From Verrucomicrobiia bacterium (GTDB lineage Bacteria; Verrucomicrobiota; Verrucomicrobiia; Limisphaerales; CAIMTB01): DNA of 64,000 nucleotides. The DNA is taken from contig JAHCBA010000022.1 of NCBI GenBank assembly GCA_019634625.1, forward strand, positions 1-64,000, in the 5' to 3' direction. The notes below the pieces were generated by a model that saw only the letters and a list, made by a program, of their open reading frames with translations, was not told the DNA's origin and did not search any database. Both the position numbers and the translations under genes were made by a program. Position 1 is the first letter of the stretch. Every line of letters begins with the position of its first letter. Positions 15,786 through 25,405 of this stretch are shown here, in pieces.

Positions 15786-17264
15786 TTACGTCCCGAGGAA
15801 CTTCCAGGTGCCGCAGACGCCGAGGCCGAAGCCCTTTTCACCCATCAGCGTGCTGCGGCGGTTGCACAGGGTGGTGAAGGAGGTGTCGGATCCGTGCCAG
15901 TTGAGTGCGGCGGCGAGGTTGTCGGCGTCGGCTTCGGTGTCGGCCTCGAAGTAGAACACGGCACCGGCGGGAACGGCGAGGTGGGTGGATTTGGCGCCGC
16001 CTTCGAAGCAATTGGCCGCATTGGGAAGGGCCCAGCCCGTGACCGGAAGCGGTTTGGGCACGATGGCGGCGACCAGGCGGGCGGAAAGAGGCGCCTCCCT
16101 CTCGGCGACGCGTCGGATTCTGGTTCCGGTGTAGTCGCGATGGCGGCGACCGGAGCGGAGCTTGAGGAGGACCTGGCCGTTGCGCTCGTTCGGGCGCGAT
16201 TGGCGGGCTTCGGTGTCCCAATCGACGAATATCCAGTTGGGCAACCAGCCGCCGGGATGGGGATGGATGGTTTCGCCGCTCCTGGAGGTGGCGCCGACAA
16301 TCTCGGGCCAGATGGCGGGCGTGAGCAGGATCCATTTCACGAGCCAGCACTTCGAGTCCGCCGAATGCGCCGTGTTGAATTCGGACCGCATGCCCTTCGG
16401 CAATGGGAGCGGGTCGGTCACATCGGTGCGGGACGCCGTGCAGATGCGCTGCTGACCACCCACGACGATCTGGCGAGGGGATCCGTTGAGCAGTTCCTGG
16501 ATGAGGTCGCGGGGCTGGTCCTGGGAGCCGTTGGACTTGTCGATGGCCTGGGCGAAGAGGCCCATGCGGCACTCTTCGCGGAGACGGAGATAGTGAGCGG
16601 AGTAGATCTGACCTTCGGCAGCACCCCGGCCGGTGGTGCCGGAAGCGGGATCGATCCCGATGCCGATGCGGTGCTCGGTATCGGCGAGGTCGGTGTCACG
16701 GAGGAAGAAATGCGGTTCCGGGCCGGACTGTTCGCGGAGGTAGGCCTCGAAGGCGGCTGTGGAGATCCACGCTTCGGCTCCGGTGCTCTTGGTTGGCGGT
16801 TGAGTATTGGCCACGCCGTACCGCAGGGGCCGGGGGAGACTGGAGCTTTGCCAGGCTGCGTCGCGATCCATTCCCGGGAGGGAGGACACCGGGAGGTGGG
16901 TGACGGCGACGCTGTTGGCGAGTTGAGAGTCCTTCGGACGGGGAAAGTACCAGGTATGGATGGCGTTGCGGGGAGGTTTGGAGGCTGCGGCCGGTTCGGC
17001 GATTCTCACGGGAAAGGGGCCGGCTGTAAGGAGGGAGCCGAACTGGCGGTCACGCTGGTCCAGGTACTCACCGGAGCGCCCCTGGCGATGGCGATGCGTT
17101 CCTACGAGTTCCGCGCGGTGCAGTGCGGCGTGGAGGGCATGGTTGGGGATGTCGGGGAGCGGCCAGGCGGCGGAATGGCCGGCGAGGGAGCCTGACATGG
17201 GGCGTCCGTCGCGGAAGAACAGGACGTCCGTGGGCTGCAGGAGGATCTGGTGGAGGTTGTTCAT
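15786..17264 (-). CDS. cmr3: Type III-B RAMP protein Cmr3
   Basis: 492 residues. Cmr3 binds the 5' tag of crRNA and contacts Cas10. Hallmarks: ILLQPTDVLFFRDGRPM at the N-terminus, FPVRI and HTWYFPRPKD, and the C-terminal MGEKGFGLGVCGTWKFLG. ATG 17264 is chosen because family similarity begins there, with AAGGA upstream; the in-frame extension to 17345 encodes only Pro/Arg-rich residues. It starts 22 bp after the cas10 stop. Confidence 0.94.
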   Translation of the reverse strand: MNNLHQILLQPTDVLFFRDGRPMSGSLAGHSAAWPLPDIPNHALHAALHRAELVGTHRHRQGRSGEYLDQRDRQFGSLLTAGPFPVRIAEPAAASKPPRNAIHTWYFPRPKDSQLANSVAVTHLPVSSLPGMDRDAAWQSSSLPRPLRYGVANTQPPTKSTGAEAWISTAAFEAYLREQSGPEPHFFLRDTDLADTEHRIGIGIDPASGTTGRGAAEGQIYSAHYLRLREECRMGLFAQAIDKSNGSQDQPRDLIQELLNGSPRQIVVGGQQRICTASRTDVTDPLPLPKGMRSEFNTAHSADSKCWLVKWILLTPAIWPEIVGATSRSGETIHPHPGGWLPNWIFVDWDTEARQSRPNERNGQVLLKLRSGRRHRDYTGTRIRRVAEREAPLSARLVAAIVPKPLPVTGWALPNAANCFEGGAKSTHLAVPAGAVFYFEADTEADADNLAAALNWHGSDTSFTTLCNRRSTLMGEKGFGLGVCGTWKFLGT

Positions 17265-17286
17265 GGGGAGAGAAGTCCTTGGGGGA

Positions 17287-20088
17287 TCAGTCCTGGGAGG
17301 TTCGGTGAGCGAAGGCGGCCGTCTGGCAGAGACCGATGAGGGCATCGATCCTGGCGGCTGCGTCGGGCAGCAAGGGCGAATTGAGATAGCCGAGGATCCT
17401 GTTCCGGATCTCCTCGGCTTCTTCTGGAGAATACTTCGTTCCGCGCTGGCGATCGATGGCGGTGTCGATGTCGTGTCGAAGGATCTGGCCGACGAGAGGT
17501 TCGAAGCTGTCCGTCGGCCGCGTGCGACCCAGCGACTTATTGCGGTCAGTCCGATAGCCCTCGACCAGGGCGACGATACGATGGGGGAACTTCGCGCTGA
17601 CTACTTCGTCATTCATTCCGTTGATGACCGCGGCCAGTGCGTCGAGCCCTGTGCTCTCCCACTTGCAGCCCCATTGGATCGTCTCGCCGGAACGTTTCAT
17701 GAGCGTGACCGCAACGGCACTGCGGTCGAGTTCCCGCTTTTCTTTTGCACGCTTCTCGGCGCGTTGGGCCTCGCGCACGACGTCCTGGAGGGGGGATTTG
17801 AAGTGGGCGATGGCGACACCGACCGAGCAGTCGGCTTCTGGACCGGGGACGAGGAAGGGAATCGGGTGAGTGCGCCCATCGTGAAGGGTCATCGAGGTCA
17901 GGAAGCCCGGGACTGGGCTGGAGAACAGCGGTCTCCCGTCCGCATCCAGGACTTGGTTTCCCTGAAAGGCCATCCGCAGGGCTTGGGCACACGGCAGGGC
18001 GGTGTCGGCGGGCAACATGGCCACCACGTCGTCGCCTCCGGCGTAGATGAGGCGCCCGTCGAAGGCCTCCACAATTGGGCGGGCGCAGTACAGGGCGAAA
18101 TTGCTGAGGCATTCGCTGAATTGGAGATGATAACTGGGGGAAACCAGGCGGCGGGTGTCTAGCAGTCTGGCGAAGCGATCCTGGAGCATGCCCTGGCCGT
18201 CGGGGTTGCTGTTGCGAGTGAAGTACTCGATGGCTGCGGTGTCTTGATCGCCGTAGGTGGCTAAGACAGATCGATAAGCGGGTGTCTTCTCGCCCGAAAC
18301 CCACTTGCCAATCTGGTCGCCGTCGAGTGCGAGCACGGCGAAGTACCTGCCGGAGCCTTCCTTGTTCGAGTCGGATTCACCTTGGTCTTCGGCTGCGTCG
18401 GTGAACGACTCATGGTCCGCCAGCATGCGCGTGTCGGGCATGGGGAACCGGTCGCGCCTTGTCTGCAGTTTCCACTTGTCCGCGAGCCATGACGTGTGCC
18501 AGACGCGCTTGACCAACGTGATGGCGCCGACGGGATCGTCGTGCTTGAAGAGATTGGGCCAGTCTCCTGGCAGTTCCTCTACACTTTTGGAAAACCCTGT
18601 GCCTCCGAACAGCATTTCCTCCTTCCCGGTCAGGCCATCCTTGGTTTGGGCGACGCCGGATTCGTTCCATCCCCCGGATTTCCAGGCGGTGAAATCCCGG
18701 GTTTGGCGGACGGCATCGAGGCACCAGCCGTTGACGGCCGTGAGGAGGGCCCAGGCGAGGCCGGTATTGGCGAGTTCATCCTTCGGGCCGGCGTCGCCAC
18801 CGATGTAGAAGCGACCGTCGCGGTGGTCCATGGGCATGTCTTGCCTGGCCGCGCTGACCACGGCATCGAAGCGTTCGAGGAGGGTCTTCTCCCCGTTCGC
18901 GTGCGTTGCCGCGGGAAGCTGTGCCGCGAGGGCGCGGGCGCCGGACAGCGACTCGGGCCAGGGAAGGGCTTGCCAGGCGATGCTCAGGAAGCGCTGGGTA
19001 TGGTCATCGAACCTTTTCCTGGCGTCGATGCGGGCCAGACCCGGGGGAAGGAAGTTCAGGAGGGCTGACGGCTCGACCTTGCTCCATACGGACTGGCAGA
19101 TGGCATGCCATTCGTCCCGGATGGTGCGGTCCACGAGATGGCCCAGCTCGTTGGCGCGGTCGGCCGGAACGACAGCGAGGAAGACATTGGGAAGATTGGG
19201 GGTGAGGAGGTCGAGGTCCGGATTGTCGATGTGGGAGCCTTGTTTGGAGCGCTTGGCGCGCTCGGAGGCGTCACAACGCAGGGACTCCCATACAGAGGCA
19301 CTCCCGATGTGGACCTTGCTCCACAGGTCGCCTCGCCAATGAAGGTCGAAGAGCGGCTGATTCCTGAGGTTCGGAAAAACCACCGCATCCGGCCCGACTT
19401 CGGCTGAGAGGGCCTTCAATCCGGCGGCCATGAGCCATGAGAGGAGGTAACTGCCGCTCCAGAGATCGCGGGTACTGCGGGCGGCGGCGATGAACTCTTG
19501 AACGGGGCCGAGTTGGAACTTGAGGAAGGCGGGTTGCCAGCGCTTATCAGCGCCAATGCAGCCGGAGAGAGCCGACACCACCTGCATGTGGGTCCAGATG
19601 GTGTGGTCGGGGATGCGGGTATCCGCCGGAAGAAACCCGAGTCTGTAGTCGTGTTCCATGGCGCGCTGGGGCCAGAGACGCCAGTGGGCAAAGAAGCGGG
19701 CACGCCATCGTTCATCGTCGTCTTTCAATGAGGAGAGCGACTCGGCTGTGAGCACTGGTTGGACACTGTTCTCGCCGTCCAGCGCCTCCTCGACGGCCTT
19801 GAACTCGGCATGGAAGGGAAGTCTCGCGCCGGACAGCGGATGCAGGAACGTATTTCGGATGCCATCGAAGGCGCACTGAAGGCCGGCTGCCTGGGACTTG
19901 GGGAACGGAAAGCGATCGGCCGCGGCAGCGGTGTGATCGGCATGGGCGAGGTATTCCCCAATCTCTGTGTCGGTGAACCCGGCCTGCCTGAAGGCGGCCT
20001 TGGACCGTTCCCGGTGCGTGGCGATGTCCAGGCACTTGCTGGGTGGATCGTGGAGGTAGGCGGCGAGCTTCTCTTGCCAGTAGTTCAT
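17287..20088 (-). CDS. cas10: Cas10/Cmr2, cyclic oligoadenylate synthase of the Cmr complex
   Basis: 933 residues, the signature type III subunit. An HD pair is present at His13-Asp14 (AAYLHDPPSK) with HADHTAAAADRFPF further on, so ssDNA cleavage is possible. The second Palm domain keeps LIYAGGDDVVAMLP with GGDD at 684-687, and the first Palm region has VLALDGDQIGKWVSG. Intact GGDD means target RNA should trigger synthesis of cyclic oligoadenylates, matching the CARF proteins encoded nearby. A C-terminal helical domain follows. The start is 11 bp after the CARF-wHTH stop. Confidence 0.97.
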   Translation of the reverse strand: MNYWQEKLAAYLHDPPSKCLDIATHRERSKAAFRQAGFTDTEIGEYLAHADHTAAAADRFPFPKSQAAGLQCAFDGIRNTFLHPLSGARLPFHAEFKAVEEALDGENSVQPVLTAESLSSLKDDDERWRARFFAHWRLWPQRAMEHDYRLGFLPADTRIPDHTIWTHMQVVSALSGCIGADKRWQPAFLKFQLGPVQEFIAAARSTRDLWSGSYLLSWLMAAGLKALSAEVGPDAVVFPNLRNQPLFDLHWRGDLWSKVHIGSASVWESLRCDASERAKRSKQGSHIDNPDLDLLTPNLPNVFLAVVPADRANELGHLVDRTIRDEWHAICQSVWSKVEPSALLNFLPPGLARIDARKRFDDHTQRFLSIAWQALPWPESLSGARALAAQLPAATHANGEKTLLERFDAVVSAARQDMPMDHRDGRFYIGGDAGPKDELANTGLAWALLTAVNGWCLDAVRQTRDFTAWKSGGWNESGVAQTKDGLTGKEEMLFGGTGFSKSVEELPGDWPNLFKHDDPVGAITLVKRVWHTSWLADKWKLQTRRDRFPMPDTRMLADHESFTDAAEDQGESDSNKEGSGRYFAVLALDGDQIGKWVSGEKTPAYRSVLATYGDQDTAAIEYFTRNSNPDGQGMLQDRFARLLDTRRLVSPSYHLQFSECLSNFALYCARPIVEAFDGRLIYAGGDDVVAMLPADTALPCAQALRMAFQGNQVLDADGRPLFSSPVPGFLTSMTLHDGRTHPIPFLVPGPEADCSVGVAIAHFKSPLQDVVREAQRAEKRAKEKRELDRSAVAVTLMKRSGETIQWGCKWESTGLDALAAVINGMNDEVVSAKFPHRIVALVEGYRTDRNKSLGRTRPTDSFEPLVGQILRHDIDTAIDRQRGTKYSPEEAEEIRNRILGYLNSPLLPDAAARIDALIGLCQTAAFAHRTSQD

Positions 20089-20099
20089 GGGTGGGGATG

Positions 20100-21338
20100 T
20101 CAGAGGATGCAGATGAGGGCGGGTTCGATTTCCAGGGAAAAGCGTCCCTTTTGGGGAAGGGCGGGGGCAAGGAGATAGGCGTTTCCACCGGCCGATTGGA
20201 GCTTCCGGCGTATGGAGGAGACCGCTCGACGGATCTTCTGATCGGTGTCGAAAGCCTCGTTGACAGCGGTGCTATGGCGCCAGTCGGAGAAGTCGTTCAA
20301 GGGTGCGGTTTGGGCGAGGTCGCGACGGAAATCGTCCACCGCCCGGACGGCATCCGCGAAGGAGTCCAGGGTGGGTTCGCCCTGATTGCGGCGGGTGGCC
20401 AGACACAAGAGGAGCAGATGCTCCTGGGGGGCGAGTTCCACGCGCGTGCCCTGAATGTCTATGAGGCGGCGTTCACGGTAGATGGTAAGGCCAACATTCT
20501 GTCCGGCGGCCTTTCTGACCTCCTCCCGGCAGTTGTCGATGAGGCGGGAGAAGGTGCCGGCGTTGCGGCCGAGTTCGCGGGTGAAGAGGTTGCGGAGGGG
20601 GACGAAGGGGACGTCGGCGAGTTCGATGACGGCGGTGGCGGGGTCGAGGGGCCGGTTGTCGCGCGATGAGAGGGGGCCGCCGGGTTGGGCGGGGAAGAAG
20701 AAGTCGGGGGTGGTTTCGAAGGGTTCGTTGACGAGGACGTGGGTGAGGCGGTCGGTTTCGCGTCCGGCAAGGGTGAGGCAGGCGTAGAGGAGGGCGCCCA
20801 TGGTTTTGCGTCCGCCGGCGACGGAGGCGATGAGATGGATGTCGGCGTTTTCGACGAACTGGCGGACCTGTCCGAGGAGGAAGTCGGCGGCGGCTTCGTT
20901 GTCGGAGGGGGTGCGGATGTCGGCGAGTTCGCGGGAGCAACCGGTGGCGGGATCGACGGCGGTGATGACGCGGATGTCGTCGGAGGTGGTGCCGAAGCGG
21001 AGGCGGCCTTCGACGGGATGGCCGGCGTCGGCGAGGGCGTCTCGCAGGGTCAGCCAGGGGGTCTGGCCCTTGAAGCGGGGGGAGGGCCCGAAGAGGTCGC
21101 GTTCGATGCGGGTGCGGCCGAGGGCGGTGGTGACCACGACGATCCGGGCGGGAATCACGGGTTCGGGTTGGTGGGCGAGGGCCCAGACGGTTTCGGTGAG
21201 GACGGCGGGGGACATGCCGGTGACCGCCAGGAGGACGGTGTCGGGGGCGATGATGGAGGTGCCCGGGGCGGAGGGGGCGGTTCCGGTGGCGGTGGCGGTC
21301 GGGGAGTCGGCGGAGTGGGTGGCGTCGGGAGGTGTCAT
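20100..21338 (-). CDS. CARF (NE0113 family) plus wHTH CRISPR regulator or ring nuclease
   Basis: 412 residues, first gene of the leftward cas operon. An unstructured ~33-residue N-terminus precedes a CARF domain of the NE0113 type: LLAVTGMSPAVLTETVWAL (36-54) and SVAGGRKTMGALLYA (172-186). Residues ~315-405 look like an OmpR-type winged helix: LAPQEHLLLLCLATRR, then KIRRAVSSIRRKLQ. CARF-HTH proteins include Crn1-type ring nucleases and cOA-sensing regulators. By position it may clear cyclic tetra-adenylate or regulate the operon. Start ATG 21338 is the best of several; the tail before the CARF domain is poorly conserved-looking. Confidence 0.85.
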   Translation of the reverse strand: MTPPDATHSADSPTATATGTAPSAPGTSIIAPDTVLLAVTGMSPAVLTETVWALAHQPEPVIPARIVVVTTALGRTRIERDLFGPSPRFKGQTPWLTLRDALADAGHPVEGRLRFGTTSDDIRVITAVDPATGCSRELADIRTPSDNEAAADFLLGQVRQFVENADIHLIASVAGGRKTMGALLYACLTLAGRETDRLTHVLVNEPFETTPDFFFPAQPGGPLSSRDNRPLDPATAVIELADVPFVPLRNLFTRELGRNAGTFSRLIDNCREEVRKAAGQNVGLTIYRERRLIDIQGTRVELAPQEHLLLLCLATRRNQGEPTLDSFADAVRAVDDFRRDLAQTAPLNDFSDWRHSTAVNEAFDTDQKIRRAVSSIRRKLQSAGGNAYLLAPALPQKGRFSLEIEPALICIL

Positions 21339-21686
21339 GGAGTTCGAGTCGTTGACGGGATCAGCATGGCGGGGGTGCCGGGGTGGGAGCCACGGATGGA
21401 ACGTCCGGCGACGTCGCGGAGGCGGGAGGCAGGGTGTGGGCGGATGGGTTGGGATCCGCCGGGCACCTGGGTGCGGGCCAATGGGGGACGGGTTGGGGAC
21501 ACGGTGGAGCCCGTATTCTCTGCGGGTGGGGGCGTGCGCAGGCCATCCTTTATTGGCGGGATACCCCGAATGGGGGATGGGCGGCCGGGGCGATGCCAAG
21601 AGCGATTTCGAGTTCGAGATGAAGCGGCGTCGGTTGCCACGGAGGGGCGGATGCGGTCAATCTGGCGGGGCAATGAGGACGAGGCT
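21339..21686. other. Divergent intergenic region, cas operon / mscS
   Basis: A 348-bp interval between the leftward cas operon and the rightward channel gene. Promoters for both should lie here. I see no convincing -35/-10 pair, hairpin terminator or repeat; all ORFs through it look like extensions or shadows. Confidence 0.5.
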
Positions 21687-24600
21687 ATGCGGATGAGCAG
21701 GGTGGTGCGGGGGGTTCGATGGCTGGCGCTGGGCGGGCTATGCGCGCTGCTGGGTGGGGGGGTGTCGGCGCAGGTCGGGGGGGGCTCGGGCGGGGCGCCG
21801 GGGCCGACGGGTGGGGGGGTGGCCGGGACGAATGTGCCGCCGCCGACGGTGGACGGGGTGCGGGCGGAGAAGGAGGCGATCCGGTTGCGGACGGATCTGG
21901 AGGCGGGGATTCAGCAGCAGGTGCTGGGGTATTACACGAATGCGCTGAGCTGGCTGGCGGCGGGTCAGAAGTGGGAGGAGGAGGGGCAGCGGTTCGAGCA
22001 GTTGCGACTGGCGGCGGACGGGGAGCGGGAGGCGGTGCGGCAGGATCTGGCGCAGATGGCGGAGGAGACGATCGAGGTGCCGGCGGGGGCGACGCTGGAC
22101 GGGTTGCGGCAGCGGCGGGACGAGGCGGAGGCGCACCTGGTGGCGGCGCGGGAGCGGCTGGCGGCGGTGGAGACGGAACGGGATCAGCGGGCGCGGCGGC
22201 GGGCGGAGGTTCCGGTGCAACTGGCGGCGGCGGGCACGGGGTTGGAGGATTTGAGGCAGGCGTTGGCGGCGACGCCGCCGTCGGGGCAGGCGGTGGAATT
22301 GACGCGGGCGCAGGCGGTGGAGCGGCGTTCGAAGCAATGGGAGCTGGAGCGGCAGGTTGAGGCGTTGCGGCGGGAGCTGGCGAACTACGATGCGCGGGCG
22401 GACCTGATGCCGTTGCGGCTGGAGCGTGCCAGCCGGCGGATTGCGGTGCGGGAGGCGGCGCTGCGGGGGTGGCGGGTGGAGGTGGACCGGCGTTTGACGC
22501 AGGAGGCGGAGCGGCAGGCGTTCGAGGCGCGGCGGGCGGCGGCCCTGGCGCACCCGCTTCTGAGGGAGATCGCGGAATCGAACGTGGAACTGGCGGAGCG
22601 GCGTCGGGAGCTGCTGGCCAAGATCCAGCAGTACGAGGAATGGGGACGGAAGGTGGAGGCGGGGTTGCTGGAGCTGGCGCCGCTTTACGAGGAGGACCGG
22701 CGTCGTCTGGGATTGGCGACGGAGGCGGGACTGGCGGATTTGAGGTTGCGGGCGCGGCGGGACGAGTTGCCGGAGGTCGGGGTGCTGACCGGGGGGGAAC
22801 GACCGATCCGGCGGGAGATCAGCCGGCTGCAGCGGGAGCGCTTCAATCGGGAGTATGAGATGCGACGGCTGCCGCCGGTGGAGGCGGGGCGGGACGCGCG
22901 GCTGGCGAAGCTGCCCGCGGACACGGAGGACAGTCTGCGTGGGGAGTTGAGGGTGGAGCTGGAGGCGCGGTTGACGGAGCAGCGGAGTCTGTACGGGGAG
23001 TTGATTGGAACGTTCGAGGAAGCGGAGCGGGAGTTGATCCGGGTGGCCTCGGCGCTGGATCCGCTGCTGGCGTTGAACCGGGAGTACCGGCGGGTGATCG
23101 ACGAGCGGGTGCTGTGGGTGCGCAGCATGGATCCGGTGCATTTGCGGGACATCGGGCGGGGGCTGGATCTCCTGTGGGACCTGCTGGATCCGGGCGAGTG
23201 GCGGACGCTGCTGGGGGTGGTGTGGCACAATCTGCGGGAGGATCCGTTGCCGGGGATTGTGACGCTGATTGTGCTGGTGGTGTGGATGACTCGGCGGCGG
23301 CGGATCCGGGACCGGATGACGCTGCTGGCGGAGCGGGTCTCGAAATGGACCACGGACCGGTACGGTTACACGGTCGAGGTGGCGGGGTATTCGCTGTTGA
23401 ACGCGTTGTTCTGGCCGGCGGTGTTGTGGTGGCTGGCGTGGAGGGCGGCGAACGCGATCGAGGCGGGGAGTTTTGCGCAGCATGTGGCCTCGGGGTTGCT
23501 GCATGCGGGGGCGGTGCTGCTGTTGTTCGGGATGGTGTTTCAGGTGATCCGGCAGAGCGGACTGGCCCGGAGCCATTTTCGGTGGCGGGAGGACACGCGG
23601 ACGATTCTCCGGAGGAACCTGTTGTGGATTCAGCCGTTGCTGGTGCCGCTGACCTTTGTGGTGGCGGCCTCGGACGGGTTGAGTGTGCGAACCGGGGAGA
23701 GTGTGCTGGCGCGGGGCGCGTTCATGGCGGGGATGCTGGTGGTGGCGGTGTTCGTGGCGCGGGTGCTGCGGCCGGAGGAGGGGATCCTGCGGCAGATGGT
23801 GGCCGACAGCCGCGGGCGCTGGCTGGAGCGGTTGCAGTACGTCTGGTACCCGATGGCGGTGGCGGTCCCGCTGACCCTGGCGATTCTGGCGGGGCTGGGA
23901 TTCTTCTATACGGCGCGGCAGTTGGAGGGGCGGTTTCTGCTGACGGTGGGGATGGCGATCAGCCTGGTGGTGGTCAACGAGATGGCGCTGCGGTGGCTGT
24001 TCATCGCCAAGCGCAAGCTGGCCATCGAGGAGGCCCGGAAGCGGCGCGAGGCGGCGAAGGAGGAAGCCCGGGATGCGATGCCGGGGACTCCCGGCGAGGC
24101 GGGGACGATCGCGGTGGAGGACGTGAAGGTGGATCTCGGCGCGATCAATGTGCAGACGCGCAAGGTGGTCCGGACACTGATCATCTTCGGCTTCATTCTG
24201 GGGATCTGGATTGTCTGGTCGCAGATGCTGCCGGCGCTGGGGATGCTGGACCGGCTGGTGGTGTGGCCGAAGTTCGAGGTGCGGGAGAGCGTGGTGACCA
24301 CGCAGCCCATCGAGGCGATCATTGGCAAGGACTGGGCGAGCCGGATTCCGCCGCCGTTCCAGGAGCCGGCGCGGCCCTTCGATCAGTCGGACATCTCGCA
24401 ACTGGCGGGACCGGATCCGACGGCGGAGGCGGGGGTGATCACGGTCAAGAACCTGATCCTGTGCCTGATCATCGCGATGCTGATCGGGGTGGTGAGCCGG
24501 AACATCCCGGGTCTGCTGGAAATCATGGTGCTGCAGAAGCTGCCGCTCGAGCCGAGCGGGCGGTACGCGATCGTGACCCTGACCCGGTACGGGATTCTGG

Positions 24601-25283
24601 TGATCGGGACGATACTCACCTTCGGGGCGATCGGCATCGGGTGGTCGCAGGTTCAGTGGCTGGTGGCGGCCATCACGCTGGGTATCGGGTTCGGTCTGCA
24701 GGAGATCGTCGCCAACTTCATCTCCGGCATCATCATCCTGTTCGAACAACCCATCCGGGTGGGGGACACGGTGACGGTGGGCAAGACCAGCGGGCAGGTG
24801 GCGAAGATCCGGATGCGGGCGACGACGATCGTGGATTGGGACCGCAAGGAACTGATCATCCCGAACAAGGCGTTCATCACCGGGGAAGTGGTGAACTGGA
24901 CGCTTTCGGATCCGGTGCTGCGGCTGGTGATTCCGGTGGGGATTGCGTACGGCTCGGACACGAGGAAGGCCGAGGCGATCCTGCTGCGGGTGGCGCGGGA
25001 GGATCCGGCGGTGATGCAGGATCCGGCGCCCTCGGTGGTGTTCAACGAATTCGGGGACAGCGCGTTGAACCTCATCCTGCGGGTGTTCCTGCCGCACATC
25101 AGCGAGCTGACGCGGGCGCGTCACGAGCTGCACACGAAGATCGACCTGGCGTTTCGGGAGGCGGGCATTGAGATCGCCTTCCCGCAGCGCGACCTCCACA
25201 TCCGGTCGGTGGCGGGTCAGGCGCTGGCGGTTCCGATCACCGGGGGCGGTTCGCGGGTGCATCCGCCGGTGGAGGGGAGCTGA
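21687..25283 (+). CDS. Large MscS/MscK-type mechanosensitive channel
   Basis: 1198 residues. A signal peptide (MRMSRVVRGVRWLALGG) leads to a long Gly/Pro stretch and a coiled-coil periplasmic region (~70-470) rich in Arg/Glu/Leu. Several membrane segments follow (~500-830). The MscS pore and beta domains are at the C-terminus: LGIGFGLQEIVANFISGI, EQPIRVGDTVTVG, DWDRKELIIPNK. Such proteins release osmolytes on hypoosmotic shock. A cytoplasmic Lys/Arg/Glu-rich loop (~775-800) lies between membrane segments. The in-frame region upstream to 20685 is antisense to the CARF gene and is not part of the protein. Confidence 0.92.
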   Translation: MRMSRVVRGVRWLALGGLCALLGGGVSAQVGGGSGGAPGPTGGGVAGTNVPPPTVDGVRAEKEAIRLRTDLEAGIQQQVLGYYTNALSWLAAGQKWEEEGQRFEQLRLAADGEREAVRQDLAQMAEETIEVPAGATLDGLRQRRDEAEAHLVAARERLAAVETERDQRARRRAEVPVQLAAAGTGLEDLRQALAATPPSGQAVELTRAQAVERRSKQWELERQVEALRRELANYDARADLMPLRLERASRRIAVREAALRGWRVEVDRRLTQEAERQAFEARRAAALAHPLLREIAESNVELAERRRELLAKIQQYEEWGRKVEAGLLELAPLYEEDRRRLGLATEAGLADLRLRARRDELPEVGVLTGGERPIRREISRLQRERFNREYEMRRLPPVEAGRDARLAKLPADTEDSLRGELRVELEARLTEQRSLYGELIGTFEEAERELIRVASALDPLLALNREYRRVIDERVLWVRSMDPVHLRDIGRGLDLLWDLLDPGEWRTLLGVVWHNLREDPLPGIVTLIVLVVWMTRRRRIRDRMTLLAERVSKWTTDRYGYTVEVAGYSLLNALFWPAVLWWLAWRAANAIEAGSFAQHVASGLLHAGAVLLLFGMVFQVIRQSGLARSHFRWREDTRTILRRNLLWIQPLLVPLTFVVAASDGLSVRTGESVLARGAFMAGMLVVAVFVARVLRPEEGILRQMVADSRGRWLERLQYVWYPMAVAVPLTLAILAGLGFFYTARQLEGRFLLTVGMAISLVVVNEMALRWLFIAKRKLAIEEARKRREAAKEEARDAMPGTPGEAGTIAVEDVKVDLGAINVQTRKVVRTLIIFGFILGIWIVWSQMLPALGMLDRLVVWPKFEVRESVVTTQPIEAIIGKDWASRIPPPFQEPARPFDQSDISQLAGPDPTAEAGVITVKNLILCLIIAMLIGVVSRNIPGLLEIMVLQKLPLEPSGRYAIVTLTRYGILVIGTILTFGAIGIGWSQVQWLVAAITLGIGFGLQEIVANFISGIIILFEQPIRVGDTVTVGKTSGQVAKIRMRATTIVDWDRKELIIPNKAFITGEVVNWTLSDPVLRLVIPVGIAYGSDTRKAEAILLRVAREDPAVMQDPAPSVVFNEFGDSALNLILRVFLPHISELTRARHELHTKIDLAFREAGIEIAFPQRDLHIRSVAGQALAVPITGGGSRVHPPVEGS

Positions 25284-25405
25284 GCCGTCGGGTCGCTCCC
25301 GGTGGCGGGGATGTCACGGCAAGGCAACATCAGCGCCCTCCGGTCAATCATCCGTCGATTGGCTTTGCCGCGAACCGGGAAGGGCCGGTAGAACCGATCC
25401 CGTTC

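Noticed and set aside
5770-21338. A reverse transcriptase or Cas6 hidden among the cas genes
   Set aside because: No RT catalytic YxDD-type context and no Cas6 glycine-rich RAMP were found in any frame considered; every large gene is otherwise assigned.
20685-21686. In-frame 5' extension of the mechanosensitive channel gene
   Set aside because: It is antisense to the CARF-wHTH gene and Gly/Glu/Asp-rich shadow sequence; the signal peptide begins at 21687.
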